Origin: an uncultured Alphaproteobacteria bacterium
GTDB taxonomy: Bacteria > Pseudomonadota > Alphaproteobacteria > HIMB59
Direction: 5' to 3'
DNA: 64,000 nucleotides
Assembly: GCA_902610255.1 (NCBI GenBank)
Contig: CACLUX010000002.1
Coordinates: 62,001-126,000 of the forward strand
Below are positions 54,966-64,000 of the stretch, piece after piece. Both the position numbers and the translations under genes were made by a program. The notes beneath the pieces are model-generated. The model saw nothing but the letters and a program-made list of their open reading frames with translations, had not been told where the DNA came from and did not search any database. How positions within the stretch are numbered: position 1 is the first letter of the stretch; each line of letters starts with the position of its first letter.

Positions 54966-57728
54966 TTAGTTGACTGAAGGTTGAATTTTTTCAACACTTG
55001 CTGCGCTAAACTTAAACTCAGGAATTTTACCAATTGGATCTAACTGAGGGTTTGTGAGCACGTTTGCAGCAGCCTCTGCAAAACAAAATGGCATGAAAAC
55101 CATACCTTCAGGAATTTCTCTGTCACTTCTGACCTTAATAGCCAGTGATCCTCTTTTTGTTTTAACTAAAACTTGATCTCCAGGATTAATTGTCATCCTT
55201 TTCATGTCCCACCTATTCATACTGACTATTGCTTCAGGTTCTATATGATCCAAAACATTTGCTCTTCTTGTCATAGAACCAGTGTGCCAATGTTCTAATA
55301 ATCTTCCTGTTGTCAATATCATCGGAAAGTCGTCATCTGGTAGTTCCGCTGGTGGTATTAATTTAGCAGGTACTATTTTTCCTCTTCCATTTGCGGTAGG
55401 AAAATTTTCATTGAATATAATCTCATTTCCAGGTTTGTTTGGATCATCACATGGGTATGTAACAGAGTTTTCGTTTTCTAGTCTTTCATAAGTAATATTT
55501 TTTAGAGAAGGCATTACTTGTGCCATCTCACTGAAAATATCTCTTGGATGTAAATAACTCCAATCTAAACCCATACCTTGGGCTATGGCTTGAGTAATCC
55601 ACCAATCTTGTCTCGCTGAACCAGGAGGTGGAACTGCTTGACGACCTAATTGAACTTGTCTGTTAGTATTTGTATAAGTTCCAGTTTTTTCAGCATGGGC
55701 TGATGAAGGTAAGATTACATCTGCATGCCAGGCAGTTTCAGTCATGAAAATATCTTGAACAACTAAATGTTCTAATTTAGCTAATGCTGCTCTCGCATGA
55801 TTTTGATCAGGATCTGACATTGCAGGGTTTTCGCCCATAATATACATACCTTTAATTTCATCTTCTAAAATTTTGTTAATAACTTCAACGACAGTTAAAC
55901 CTTTTTTATCATCAAGACCTGTCTTCCAAAAATTTTCATATTTTTGATGGATACTCCCATCTTCAACTGACTGGTAATCAGGAAAGACCATTGGAATTAA
56001 TCCGGCATCAGATGCACCTTGAACATTATTTTGTCCTCTCAGAGGGTGTAAACCTGTGCCTTCTCTTCCAATCTGTCCTGTGGTTAAAGCCAAAGCAATT
56101 AGGCATCTAGCATTGTCTGTTCCATGCACATGTTGAGATACTCCCATTCCCCAAAAGATAATGGATCTCTCTGATTTAGCATAAAGTCTGGCAACTTCTC
56201 GTAACTCTTGAGCTTTGATGCCACAAATAGCTTCCATTTTTTCAGGTGAAAAATCTTTTATCTCTTCTTGTAATTTTTCGAAGCCCTCTGTTTGTCCTTG
56301 AATATATTGTTCATCATAAAGTTTCTCTTCAACAATGGTAAATAAAAGCGCGTTGAGCATTGCAACATCAGTGCCCGCTTTAAATTGCAAGTTATATGTG
56401 GCATGTTTTGTTAATCCTTGTTTTCTTGGATCCATAACAACTAACTTGGATCCTCTTTTTGCTGCGCGTTTTAGATATGTTGCTGCAACCGGATGGTTTT
56501 CAGTAGGCCTTGCACCTATAACAATGACACAGTCAGCATCAGATGCTGACATAAAAGGAGCTGATACAGCTCCAGAGTTTACACATTCCATGAGTGCTGC
56601 AACAGAGGATGCGTGACATAATCTAGTACAATGATCAACGTTATTTGAACCAAAACCAACTCTTACCAATTTTTGAAATAAGTAAGCTTCCTCATTAGAG
56701 CACTTAGCTGAACCAAAACCTGCTAAACTTTTTGGTCCGTGATCATCTTTTAAATTTAAAAGACCAGATGAAGCTCTTTCAATTGCGTCTTCCCAAGTAG
56801 TCTCTTCAAAATAATCATAGATATCAGCATCTTTAATCTCAAGATTTGGATCTTTTTCAACACCAGGTTTTCTAACTAAAGGTTTAGTAAGCCTTCCATC
56901 ATGATTGATATAATCAAAACCAAATCTACCCTTTACACATAATCTATTTTCATTGGCAGGTCCATTTTTACCATCAACGTACAATATTTTATCGTCTTTT
57001 ACGTGTACTTCAGTTTGACATCCTACACCACAATAAGGACAAACACTCTCTACTACTTTATCTGAATAGGACTCTCTTTTCCCCTCATTATCTACTAAGG
57101 AGGACTCCATTAATGCTCCTGTTGGACAAGCTTGGACACATTCTCCACAAGCAACACAAGTGCTATTACCCATTGGGTCATCTAAATCAAATATTACCTT
57201 CGCTGTTGATCCTCTGTAGGCCATTCCGATTACGTCGTTTACTTGTACTTCACGGCAAGCTCTAACACATAAATTACAATTTATACATGCATCTAAATTA
57301 ACACTCATCGCTTTATGAGATCTGTCTAACTCTATTTTATCTTTACTTGGGAAACGACTATCACTAACACCTAATTTTTCAGACCAATTCCAAAACTTTG
57401 ACTCAGGGTCAGGAGAATTATTTTTTTCTGGTTGATCAGACACAAGAAGTTCAAAAACCATAGAACGAGATTTTTCTGATCTAGTGGAGTTAACTGTAAC
57501 TTCCATGCCCTCAGTAGGTTTACGAATACACGACGCTGCAAGAGTTCTCTCCCCTTTAATTTCAACCATACAGGCTCTACAATTTCCATCTGCACGGTAA
57601 CCTGGCTCAGGTGAGTAACAGAGATGAGGGATATCAATATTATTTTTTTTTGCGACATCCCAAATCGACTCATCTTTGTTGGCTATATATTCATTACCGT
57701 CAATTTTAAATTTAATATTATCTGACAT
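54966..57728 (-). CDS. fdsA: NAD-dependent formate dehydrogenase alpha subunit (Cys type)
   Basis: ORF 920 aa; N-terminal 2Fe-2S domain (CYSPEPGYRADGNCRAC), 4Fe-4S cysteine clusters, CPYCGVGCQTEV, catalytic-site region HCTRLCHASSVAAL, DPDQNHARAAL, TGRLLEHWHTGSMTRR. Confidence 0.93.
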   Translation of the reverse strand: MSDNIKFKIDGNEYIANKDESIWDVAKKNNIDIPHLCYSPEPGYRADGNCRACMVEIKGERTLAASCIRKPTEGMEVTVNSTRSEKSRSMVFELLVSDQPEKNNSPDPESKFWNWSEKLGVSDSRFPSKDKIELDRSHKAMSVNLDACINCNLCVRACREVQVNDVIGMAYRGSTAKVIFDLDDPMGNSTCVACGECVQACPTGALMESSLVDNEGKRESYSDKVVESVCPYCGVGCQTEVHVKDDKILYVDGKNGPANENRLCVKGRFGFDYINHDGRLTKPLVRKPGVEKDPNLEIKDADIYDYFEETTWEDAIERASSGLLNLKDDHGPKSLAGFGSAKCSNEEAYLFQKLVRVGFGSNNVDHCTRLCHASSVAALMECVNSGAVSAPFMSASDADCVIVIGARPTENHPVAATYLKRAAKRGSKLVVMDPRKQGLTKHATYNLQFKAGTDVAMLNALLFTIVEEKLYDEQYIQGQTEGFEKLQEEIKDFSPEKMEAICGIKAQELREVARLYAKSERSIIFWGMGVSQHVHGTDNARCLIALALTTGQIGREGTGLHPLRGQNNVQGASDAGLIPMVFPDYQSVEDGSIHQKYENFWKTGLDDKKGLTVVEVINKILEDEIKGMYIMGENPAMSDPDQNHARAALAKLEHLVVQDIFMTETAWHADVILPSSAHAEKTGTYTNTNRQVQLGRQAVPPPGSARQDWWITQAIAQGMGLDWSYLHPRDIFSEMAQVMPSLKNITYERLENENSVTYPCDDPNKPGNEIIFNENFPTANGRGKIVPAKLIPPAELPDDDFPMILTTGRLLEHWHTGSMTRRANVLDHIEPEAIVSMNRWDMKRMTINPGDQVLVKTKRGSLAIKVRSDREIPEGMVFMPFCFAEAAANVLTNPQLDPIGKIPEFKFSAASVEKIQPSVN

Positions 57729-59425
57729 TAGTTGGTTACCTCCTCAGGGAAGTGTTTAATAACAGAAAGCATTGGATTTGGGGCAGCTTGTCCTAAACCA
57801 CATATAGAGGCGTCCATCATTGCCGATGATAATTCTTTTAAAAGGTCTACATCCCAAGAAGATTGGTTCATAAGTTTAAGAGCTTTTTCAGTTCCATTTC
57901 TGCAAGGAGTACATTGACCACAACTTTCATCATGAAAAAAGAACATTAAATTTTTTGCTATATCTTTCATGTTATCTTTGTCAGATAAAACGACTACAGC
58001 AGCTGAACCAATAAAACATCCATGCTCTTGTAGTGTGTCAAAATCAAGGGGAATATTATCTAATTTTGCAGGAAGTATTCCTCCAGAGGCTCCTCCAGGT
58101 AAGTATGCTTTAAATGTATGTCCCTCTTGTATACCACCACAATATTCGTCAATAAGTTGTTTTATTGTGATCCCTGCTGGAGCGAGCTTTACTCCTGGGT
58201 TTTTTACTCTTCCCGATACGGAGAACGTTCTTAGACCTTTTCTACCATTGAGACCATGACTACTGAACCAGACAGCACCTTTTTCCAAAATCTCTCTTAC
58301 CCAAAAAACTGTTTCGACATTGTGAATTAGTGTTGGTCTACCGAACAGTCCCACTTGAGATGGGAATGGAGGTTTATGTCTTGGTAAGCCTCTTTTACCC
58401 TCTAAACTTTCTAACATTGATGACTCTTCACCACAAATGTAAGCACCAGCACCTCTTCTAAAATGAATTCTTGTTTTAATATTTAAATTTTTATCTTCTA
58501 AAATTTTAATTTCTTTCTTTAAAAACTTTATTACGTCAGGGTACTCATCTCGCATGTATATATATACATCTGTTGCTTCAACTACCCATGCAGCTATTAA
58601 CATTCCCTCAAGGAATCTATGAGGATCCCTCGTAAGATAGTGATGGTCTTTAAATGTTCCTGGTTCACCCTCATCACCATTAATTGCCATTAATCTAGGT
58701 TTATTTTCTGCTCTAACAAATCTCCATTTTCTGCCAGTTGGAAATCCTGCACCACCAAGACCTCTCAAACCTGATTGCTCCATTTCTTCTATGAGCTTCA
58801 TAGGGTCTTTTTTATTCTCAATACAATCTTTTAGAATTTTATATCCACCATTTTTTACATAAGCGTCATAGCTAATGTAATTTGGTATAACTGGTTTTGT
58901 ATCTTGCTCCTCTAAGGCTTTTTGAACTACTCTTACATCTGCGTTTACAAAATGTTTTTTTCCTACTTCAACCACTGGTGCTTGGTGACACCTTCCCATA
59001 CAAGGCGCTCTAACTACTCTCACATTAGAAGATACATTGTCACTTAAATTTTTTTCTAAAGTTTTGCATCCGTTCATCTCACATGTAATACCATCACAAA
59101 CTCTAATTGTTGTTTCAGGTGGGCTGATATCATCCTCTTTATAAATATCAAAGTGAGCATAGAATGATGCTGTTTCGTAAATTTCAGTTAAAGGTAAATT
59201 TGTTAATTCGGACAATGCTGTTAAATGTCTTGGTTTTAGACATTTATACTGATCTTGAATTAAGTGAAGACTTTCGATAAGCATATCCCTTTGTCTAAAA
59301 TATTCATTAGGTATAAGATTTTTAAGATCATCAATTGACTGGTCATCACTTTGGCGACCTTTGTTGAATTCTAATGCTTTTCTTCTACCAGAACCTGGAT
59401 GAATCTTACTTTGTGAGTCTTTCAT
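57728..59425 (-). CDS. formate dehydrogenase fused gamma-beta subunit (NuoE-like + NuoF-like)
   Basis: ORF 565 aa; N-terminal NuoE/FdsG-like RVCDGITCEMNGC...RAPCMGRCHQAP, then NuoF/FdsB-like GLRGLGGAGFPTGRKWRFVR, NGDEGEPGTFKD, ESCGQCTPCRNGTEK. Confidence 0.92.
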   Translation of the reverse strand: MKDSQSKIHPGSGRRKALEFNKGRQSDDQSIDDLKNLIPNEYFRQRDMLIESLHLIQDQYKCLKPRHLTALSELTNLPLTEIYETASFYAHFDIYKEDDISPPETTIRVCDGITCEMNGCKTLEKNLSDNVSSNVRVVRAPCMGRCHQAPVVEVGKKHFVNADVRVVQKALEEQDTKPVIPNYISYDAYVKNGGYKILKDCIENKKDPMKLIEEMEQSGLRGLGGAGFPTGRKWRFVRAENKPRLMAINGDEGEPGTFKDHHYLTRDPHRFLEGMLIAAWVVEATDVYIYMRDEYPDVIKFLKKEIKILEDKNLNIKTRIHFRRGAGAYICGEESSMLESLEGKRGLPRHKPPFPSQVGLFGRPTLIHNVETVFWVREILEKGAVWFSSHGLNGRKGLRTFSVSGRVKNPGVKLAPAGITIKQLIDEYCGGIQEGHTFKAYLPGGASGGILPAKLDNIPLDFDTLQEHGCFIGSAAVVVLSDKDNMKDIAKNLMFFFHDESCGQCTPCRNGTEKALKLMNQSSWDVDLLKELSSAMMDASICGLGQAAPNPMLSVIKHFPEEVTN

Positions 59426-59460
59426 TTGATATAATTTAGTAATTTTTTATTAAGTTTCAA

Positions 59461-59497
59461 TTATCAATAAGTAATTAATTGATAAGTATTACTTATT
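59461..59497. promoter_or_regulatory. interlocking inverted repeats between lysR and fdsGB, candidate LysR-type operator
   Basis: TTATCAAT-N9-ATTGATAA (59461-59468/59478-59485) and AATAAGTAAT-N12-ATTACTTATT (59466-59475/59488-59497), both perfect. Confidence 0.5.
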
Positions 59498-60370
59498 AAA
59501 ACTTTTTAAGAATTTTAAAAAGTTATTTTTAATAGGTGATGGGCGATTATCATCAATATGAACTATACCTACCTTATGAGATATTTCTGGAGAAATTAAT
59601 TGAATAAAATTTGTATTCTCATCGTAGTTAAATGACTGAGTAAATATATATGGCATAATTGTTGAAAATTCTGAACTATTTACGTGAGAGTAAATATGAG
59701 TCATAGAGTTTGACTCAATTAAAACTCGTGGATTAATATTATTCTCTTTAAAAACAGCATCTAATATTCTTCTAAATTGATTTTCTTTAGAAATTAAACA
59801 TAGATCTAAATTACCAATTTCTTGCCATTTTAATTTCTTTTTATTTTTTAAATTCTTTTTTTTAGTAATGAGAAAATATGTTTCTTTGTATAAAGGTATC
59901 TTCTCAACTCCTAATATTGGTTCATTTTCTAAATAACTTATCCCTAAATCTAATTTGAAATCATGAAGATTTTTATCAATTTCATTAGAAGACATAGAAA
60001 TTACTTGCAATTTGACATTTGTAAATTTTTTAACAAAACTATTTAATAAAAAAGAAACTTCTAATAAAGCAGTAGGAATAACACCTATTCTTAAATTTCC
60101 AGTTAAATTGTTTTTTAACTCGGAGCTTAACTGTTTGATATTAGTGTACTCTTTGACAATATTTTTAAATCGTTCCTTTAAAATTTCACCCTCAGAGGTT
60201 AATCCAATATAGTTCTTTCCTCTTTTTACTAATCTTACCCCTATTTCATTTTCTAAAGCCTTTAGCTTCATAGATAAAGCAGGTTGTGATATTTTTAATT
60301 TTTCTGCCGCTCTATTGAAATGTTTTTCACTATCTAGAGCTAAAATAATTTCTAAATTCTTTATTTCCAT
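59489..60370 (-). CDS. LysR-family transcriptional regulator
   Basis: ORF 293 aa; N-terminal HTH HFNRAAEKLKISQPALSMKLKALENEIGVRLVKR. Confidence 0.94.
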   Translation of the reverse strand: MEIKNLEIILALDSEKHFNRAAEKLKISQPALSMKLKALENEIGVRLVKRGKNYIGLTSEGEILKERFKNIVKEYTNIKQLSSELKNNLTGNLRIGVIPTALLEVSFLLNSFVKKFTNVKLQVISMSSNEIDKNLHDFKLDLGISYLENEPILGVEKIPLYKETYFLITKKKNLKNKKKLKWQEIGNLDLCLISKENQFRRILDAVFKENNINPRVLIESNSMTHIYSHVNSSEFSTIMPYIFTQSFNYDENTNFIQLISPEISHKVGIVHIDDNRPSPIKNNFLKFLKSFNK

Positions 60371-60397
60371 GTATTTTTAAAATAAATATATATGTAA

Positions 60398-60619
60398 ATG
60401 GATTATTATCTAGATACTAAAGGCTTTGAATGCCCTATACCCGTATTAAAAGCTGAAAAATTTATAAAAAAATTGAAAAAAAATGATGTTCTAACAATAG
60501 AAAGTGATGATCCATTATCACAATTTGACTTTAAAAATTTTTGTGAAGAAAAAAAATTTGAGATCATTTCACTAAAAAAAAAGGGGAATTTAGTAAATAT
60601 AAAATTTAAAATTCAATAA
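60398..60619 (+). CDS. TusA/SirA-like sulfurtransferase
   Basis: ORF 73 aa; LDTKGFECPIPVLKAEKFIKKL with TusA CPxP motif. Confidence 0.88.
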   Translation: MDYYLDTKGFECPIPVLKAEKFIKKLKKNDVLTIESDDPLSQFDFKNFCEEKKFEIISLKKKGNLVNIKFKIQ

Positions 60620-61784
60620 AACTAATTTTTTCACCTTTTTTAATTTTATCTTTTCCTTCTGGGACAAAAGCTAACCCATCTGCTTCAGAGAGAGAAATTA
60701 GTTTAGCTGAGCCTTTTGAATTATGAGTATAAAGTATATTTTTAGAAAATTTCACACGATAAAATTTTGTTATATTTGATTTTTTATTTTCTGAAAATCC
60801 AGATTTGTAAGATTTGGTAATGCTAGAATTATCTCTGCGAGAAGGATCTATAAATAAACTTACTAAAAAAAATAAATTAGTAAAAACAGCCAATGGATTT
60901 CCAGGCAGTGAAAAATAATAATTGGATTTTAATTTTGAAAAAATTATAGGTCGACCTGGTTGAATTCTTACGTATTTAAAAAGAAGTTCAGTATTTTGAC
61001 TTAGAAAAGAAGATATGTAGTCTTTAGAGCTAAATGAGGAGCCTCCCGAACTTATAATAATGTCAAATTTATTTTGATTTTTTTTATAAAATTTATCAAC
61101 TTTTAGTTCATCATCTTTTATGACACCTAAATCATGAACTTTTACGTTAAATTTACTCAAAAAATGAATTATTTGGTATTTGTTTGAGTCATATACTTGA
61201 TGATCTTTTATTTTTTTGCCAGATTTTATTAATTCATTTCCTGAGGATACGACAGCAACTCTCAAAGTTTTATATACCCATAAATTTGTAATCCCTACTG
61301 ATGAAAGTAATGCAATTTTTATAAAATCAATTTTTTCATTTTTTTTAATCAATATTTTATTTTTTTTTAAATCCTCACCTTTTTTTTTTATGTCTTTATT
61401 AGATATTTTTGAATGTTGGACTAATAGATTTTTGCCCTCAATTTTTGCATTTTCTAATGAAATAAAATTTTTAAAGTTTTGTGGAATAATAGCTCCTGTA
61501 TTAATTTTATAGGCTAAATTGCGATTTAATTTTTTATGTGAGTGTCCGGCATTTAGAAGCTTATTAGATATAGGTAAAGTATTTAGATTTTTATTGGAAA
61601 CAATATAACCATCTAATCCTGCAGTGTTTTGTAGGGGTAAGTCAATTGGTGAAGTAATTGTTCTTGATACCACTGCATTATGGGCATTCTTTAACTCAAT
61701 CTTAGAATCTTGAAATAACCTCTTTTTTTCTCGAATAATAATTTTTTGCGCAAGTTTGAAAGAAATTAGTTTAGGAATTTTCAT
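60606..61784 (-). CDS. moeA: molybdopterin molybdotransferase
   Basis: Likely start MKIPKLISFK at 61784 (ORF track start 61802); NTGAIIP, VVSSGNEL, SGGSSFSSKDY, LPGNPLAVF. Confidence 0.9.
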   Translation of the reverse strand: MKIPKLISFKLAQKIIIREKKRLFQDSKIELKNAHNAVVSRTITSPIDLPLQNTAGLDGYIVSNKNLNTLPISNKLLNAGHSHKKLNRNLAYKINTGAIIPQNFKNFISLENAKIEGKNLLVQHSKISNKDIKKKGEDLKKNKILIKKNEKIDFIKIALLSSVGITNLWVYKTLRVAVVSSGNELIKSGKKIKDHQVYDSNKYQIIHFLSKFNVKVHDLGVIKDDELKVDKFYKKNQNKFDIIISSGGSSFSSKDYISSFLSQNTELLFKYVRIQPGRPIIFSKLKSNYYFSLPGNPLAVFTNLFFLVSLFIDPSRRDNSSITKSYKSGFSENKKSNITKFYRVKFSKNILYTHNSKGSAKLISLSEADGLAFVPEGKDKIKKGEKISFIEF

Positions 61785-62277
61785 AATATATTTTAGAGGC
61801 AATTTTTTCTATCTGACTGTGAGTAAAGGTCTGAATTGGGTGATCGATATTATCGTCTGTAACGATATATTTAACATTATTTATAGATTTATAGAGATAG
61901 TCTTTGTTATTTTTTTGTAAGCTTACTTCTAACTTTATCAAATCATCAAATCTCTTAAATCCTTCAAAAATTAGCAAATCACAATCTTTGTTAATTTCTA
62001 CCAGACGTTCTAAATTAATATCTGACTCAGCTTTCTCTTCTATGAATGCAAGTCTTTTATCTGATACTAGTGTTGTTTTATATGCTCCGGATTTTCTAAT
62101 TTTATAGCTATCTGTATTAGGATGATCAATGTCAAAAGAATGGTGAGCATGTTTTACCACACCAACTTTTATTTTATTTTCTTTAAAAAATTTTACTAAA
62201 TTACTTACTAAAGTAGTTTTGCCACTATTTTTCCATCCAATAACAGCTATTGTTTTCACCTTGTCACCATAATACAA
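61771..62277 (-). CDS. mobB: molybdopterin-guanine dinucleotide biosynthesis protein B
   Basis: ORF 168 aa; AVIGWKNSGKTTLVSNLVKFF, VGVVKHAHHSFDIDHPNTDSYKIRKSGA. Start may be the internal GTG before KTIAVIGW. Confidence 0.92.
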   Translation of the reverse strand: MYYGDKVKTIAVIGWKNSGKTTLVSNLVKFFKENKIKVGVVKHAHHSFDIDHPNTDSYKIRKSGAYKTTLVSDKRLAFIEEKAESDINLERLVEINKDCDLLIFEGFKRFDDLIKLEVSLQKNNKDYLYKSINNVKYIVTDDNIDHPIQTFTHSQIEKIASKIYYENS

Positions 62278-62288
62278 TCAAGAAAAAA

Positions 62289-63101
62289 ATGACAGATTTT
62301 TTAATCAAACCAAGTGTAAATAACAGATCTTTATTTAAATTAAAAAAATCAATTAATGAAAAAGGCGAAATAACAAAAATTCCAATCATTGAAGAAAAAC
62401 CACTTACGCTATACTTAAACAACCAAGAAATAGTGACAATAATGACTATAGGAGATTATCCAAAATATTTAGCTATAGGTTATTTATTCAATCAGGGTAT
62501 GCTTAGTAATATAGACGATGTAAAAAATATTGAGTTTCATAAAGACTTAAAGACAGTTGTTGTGAGAACAAAGAGTAAAACTAATTATGAAGAAAAATTA
62601 AAGAAGAAAGTAAATACCTCTGGTTGTGCACAAGGGACTGTATTTGGAGACTTATTTGAAGAAATAAACACCATTTCCTTGAATAAAAAAACAAGAATAG
62701 ATCATCAACAGCTTATGAATTTATCCAAAAAAATTAATACTGAACCAAGTTTATATTTATCTGTAGGTGCAATACACGGTTGCGTCTTATGTCAGGGAGA
62801 TAAACCTTTGTATTATTTTGAAGATGTGGGGAGACATAATGCTGTTGATAAAATTGCTGGTTTGATACTTGATAAGAAAATAGACGTAAAAGAAATGTCT
62901 TTTTACACTACTGGCAGGCTGACAAGTGAAATGGTATTGAAATGTATCAAAATGGAAATACCAATACTATTATCTCGATCAGGTTTTACTGCTTGGGCAG
63001 TTGAAATAGCTAGAAAGAAAAATTTAACAATGATTGGAAGAATTAGAGGTAAACGATTAAATATTTTATCTGGAGAATTCAGATATACCAAAGATGAGTA
63101 A
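62289..63101 (+). CDS. fdhD: formate dehydrogenase accessory sulfurtransferase FdhD
   Basis: Likely start MTDFLIKPSV at 62289 (ORF track 62250); FEDVGRHNAVDKIAGLI, TTGRLTSEMVLK, LSRSGFTAWAVEIARK. Confidence 0.93.
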   Translation: MTDFLIKPSVNNRSLFKLKKSINEKGEITKIPIIEEKPLTLYLNNQEIVTIMTIGDYPKYLAIGYLFNQGMLSNIDDVKNIEFHKDLKTVVVRTKSKTNYEEKLKKKVNTSGCAQGTVFGDLFEEINTISLNKKTRIDHQQLMNLSKKINTEPSLYLSVGAIHGCVLCQGDKPLYYFEDVGRHNAVDKIAGLILDKKIDVKEMSFYTTGRLTSEMVLKCIKMEIPILLSRSGFTAWAVEIARKKNLTMIGRIRGKRLNILSGEFRYTKDE

Positions 63102-63687
63102 GCTTGTATCTGTAATACTAACGGGTGGTAAATCCTCCAGAATGGGTTATGAAAATAAAAGTTTTTTAAAAATTAAAGATAAGTACTTTATTGAAATTTT
63201 AATAGAAAGTCTTCAAGGAAAGTCTAATGACATTATTATTAATGCTAATAGAGATATCAGTAAGTACAATATATTTGGTTATAAAGTTGTAAGTGATAAA
63301 ATTGGTGGTTACAAAGGGCCACTAGCTGGGTTACATAGCGCTCTTGATCTATATAAAAACTCAAAAGAGGATTTATGGTTTGCACTTTTTCCCACTGATG
63401 CCCCAATAATAAACACAGGTATCATAGATAATTTTATCTCAATTACAGAAAAAAAGAGTAAAGTATATGTTTGTAAGATTGATAATATTATCGAACCAAT
63501 GTTCTCTTTTTGGTCATCAAAAATATTTACGGAATTAAATGAAGTCCTTTTAAAAAATAATGGTTATAAAATTATGAAATTTGCTGAAGAAATTGGATTT
63601 GATTATATAAATTTTAAAAAAAATAAAAAAATAGAATTTTTTAATGTAAACGACAAAAATGATTATACAGAACTTCTAAGTTTTTGA
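63094..63687 (+). CDS. mobA: molybdenum cofactor guanylyltransferase
   Basis: ORF 197 aa; LTGGKSSRMGYENKSFLKI, GPLAGLHSAL, FPTDAPII. Confidence 0.92.
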   Translation: MSKLVSVILTGGKSSRMGYENKSFLKIKDKYFIEILIESLQGKSNDIIINANRDISKYNIFGYKVVSDKIGGYKGPLAGLHSALDLYKNSKEDLWFALFPTDAPIINTGIIDNFISITEKKSKVYVCKIDNIIEPMFSFWSSKIFTELNEVLLKNNGYKIMKFAEEIGFDYINFKKNKKIEFFNVNDKNDYTELLSF

Positions 63688-64000
63688 AAAATTAACTAAC
63701 AAAGAGCCCTTTTCATTAATTTTTTTTTCAGAATGACGATATCCTCTCTCATTTAAGTAAGGAATCAAGTCCCTAAAATTTATGTATGTAAAAGCTGGTA
63801 AGCCTTTTCCAAATTTTAAAGGCTCTATAGTTATAAAAATTTCATCAATTAAATCAGCATATAAGAAATAATCATGAACACTTGTTCCCCCTAAAATTAA
63901 AACACTTTCTTTGCAAAGACTTTCAAATTCATCCCACTGATTAATATCTGGATTAAAATAATATTGATTTATTGAATTTTTAATTTGTTTGATTTTTTGG
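63676..64000 (-). CDS. RibD-C/DHFR-like reductase, partial (N-terminus beyond window edge)
   Basis: Not in ORF track; minus frame reads ...QWDEFESLCKESVLILGGTSVHDYFLYADLIDEIFITIEPLKFGKGLPAFTYINFRDLIPYLNERGYRHSEKKINEKGSLLVNFSKT*. Confidence 0.7.
   Translation of the reverse strand, partial: QKIKQIKNSINQYYFNPDINQWDEFESLCKESVLILGGTSVHDYFLYADLIDEIFITIEPLKFGKGLPAFTYINFRDLIPYLNERGYRHSEKKINEKGSLLVNFSKT

Noticed and set aside
54966-57728. Selenocysteine formate dehydrogenase
   Set aside because: No in-frame TGA; the active-site region carries Cys (HCTRLCHASS).

Overview
AT-rich, extremely gene-dense 64 kb window that looks like the core chromosome of a streamlined alphaproteobacterium. Lineage indicators are NDUFA12 next to MlaD/DUF2155, DUF1289, the long-form dCTP deaminase and an alphaproteobacterial-type SOS box; a marine low-GC clade is plausible but not proven. 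The centre (about 24.0-53.5 kb, minus strand) is one nearly gapless translation/transcription superoperon: tRNA-Tyr, tRNA-Gly, tuf, tRNA-Trp, secE, nusG, rplKAJL, rpoBC, rpsL, rpsG, fusA, S10-spc-alpha ribosomal proteins, secY, adk, rpoA, rplQ, crcB and a pseudouridine synthase. The left flank carries lipid/hydrolase genes, TrpB2, a umuDC operon, prfB, PBP1A, RNase E/G, dcd, accBC, a tandem MlaD pair, dacA, a phosphohexomutase, mgtE and lipB. The right flank is a formate dehydrogenase / molybdenum-cofactor cluster (fdsA, fused fdsGB, lysR, tusA-like, moeA, mobB, fdhD, mobA). Genes missed by the ORF track and recovered here: a 5'-partial acyl-CoA synthetase (1-1510), the N-terminus of prfB through a programmed +1 frameshift, rpmC (L29), a partial RibD/DHFR-like reductase at the right edge, and six tRNAs. 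I found no CRISPR array, transposon, prophage or obvious novel defence system. The most interesting signals are small-scale: a GTTC-N7-GTTC SOS box over the umuD start codon, the prfB frameshift cassette, a 47-nt out-of-frame overlap of mlaD with a DUF2155 signal peptide, interlocking palindromes before the formate dehydrogenase operon, a 17-bp-phased repeat before tRNA-Asn, and an FdhD with displaced cysteines.
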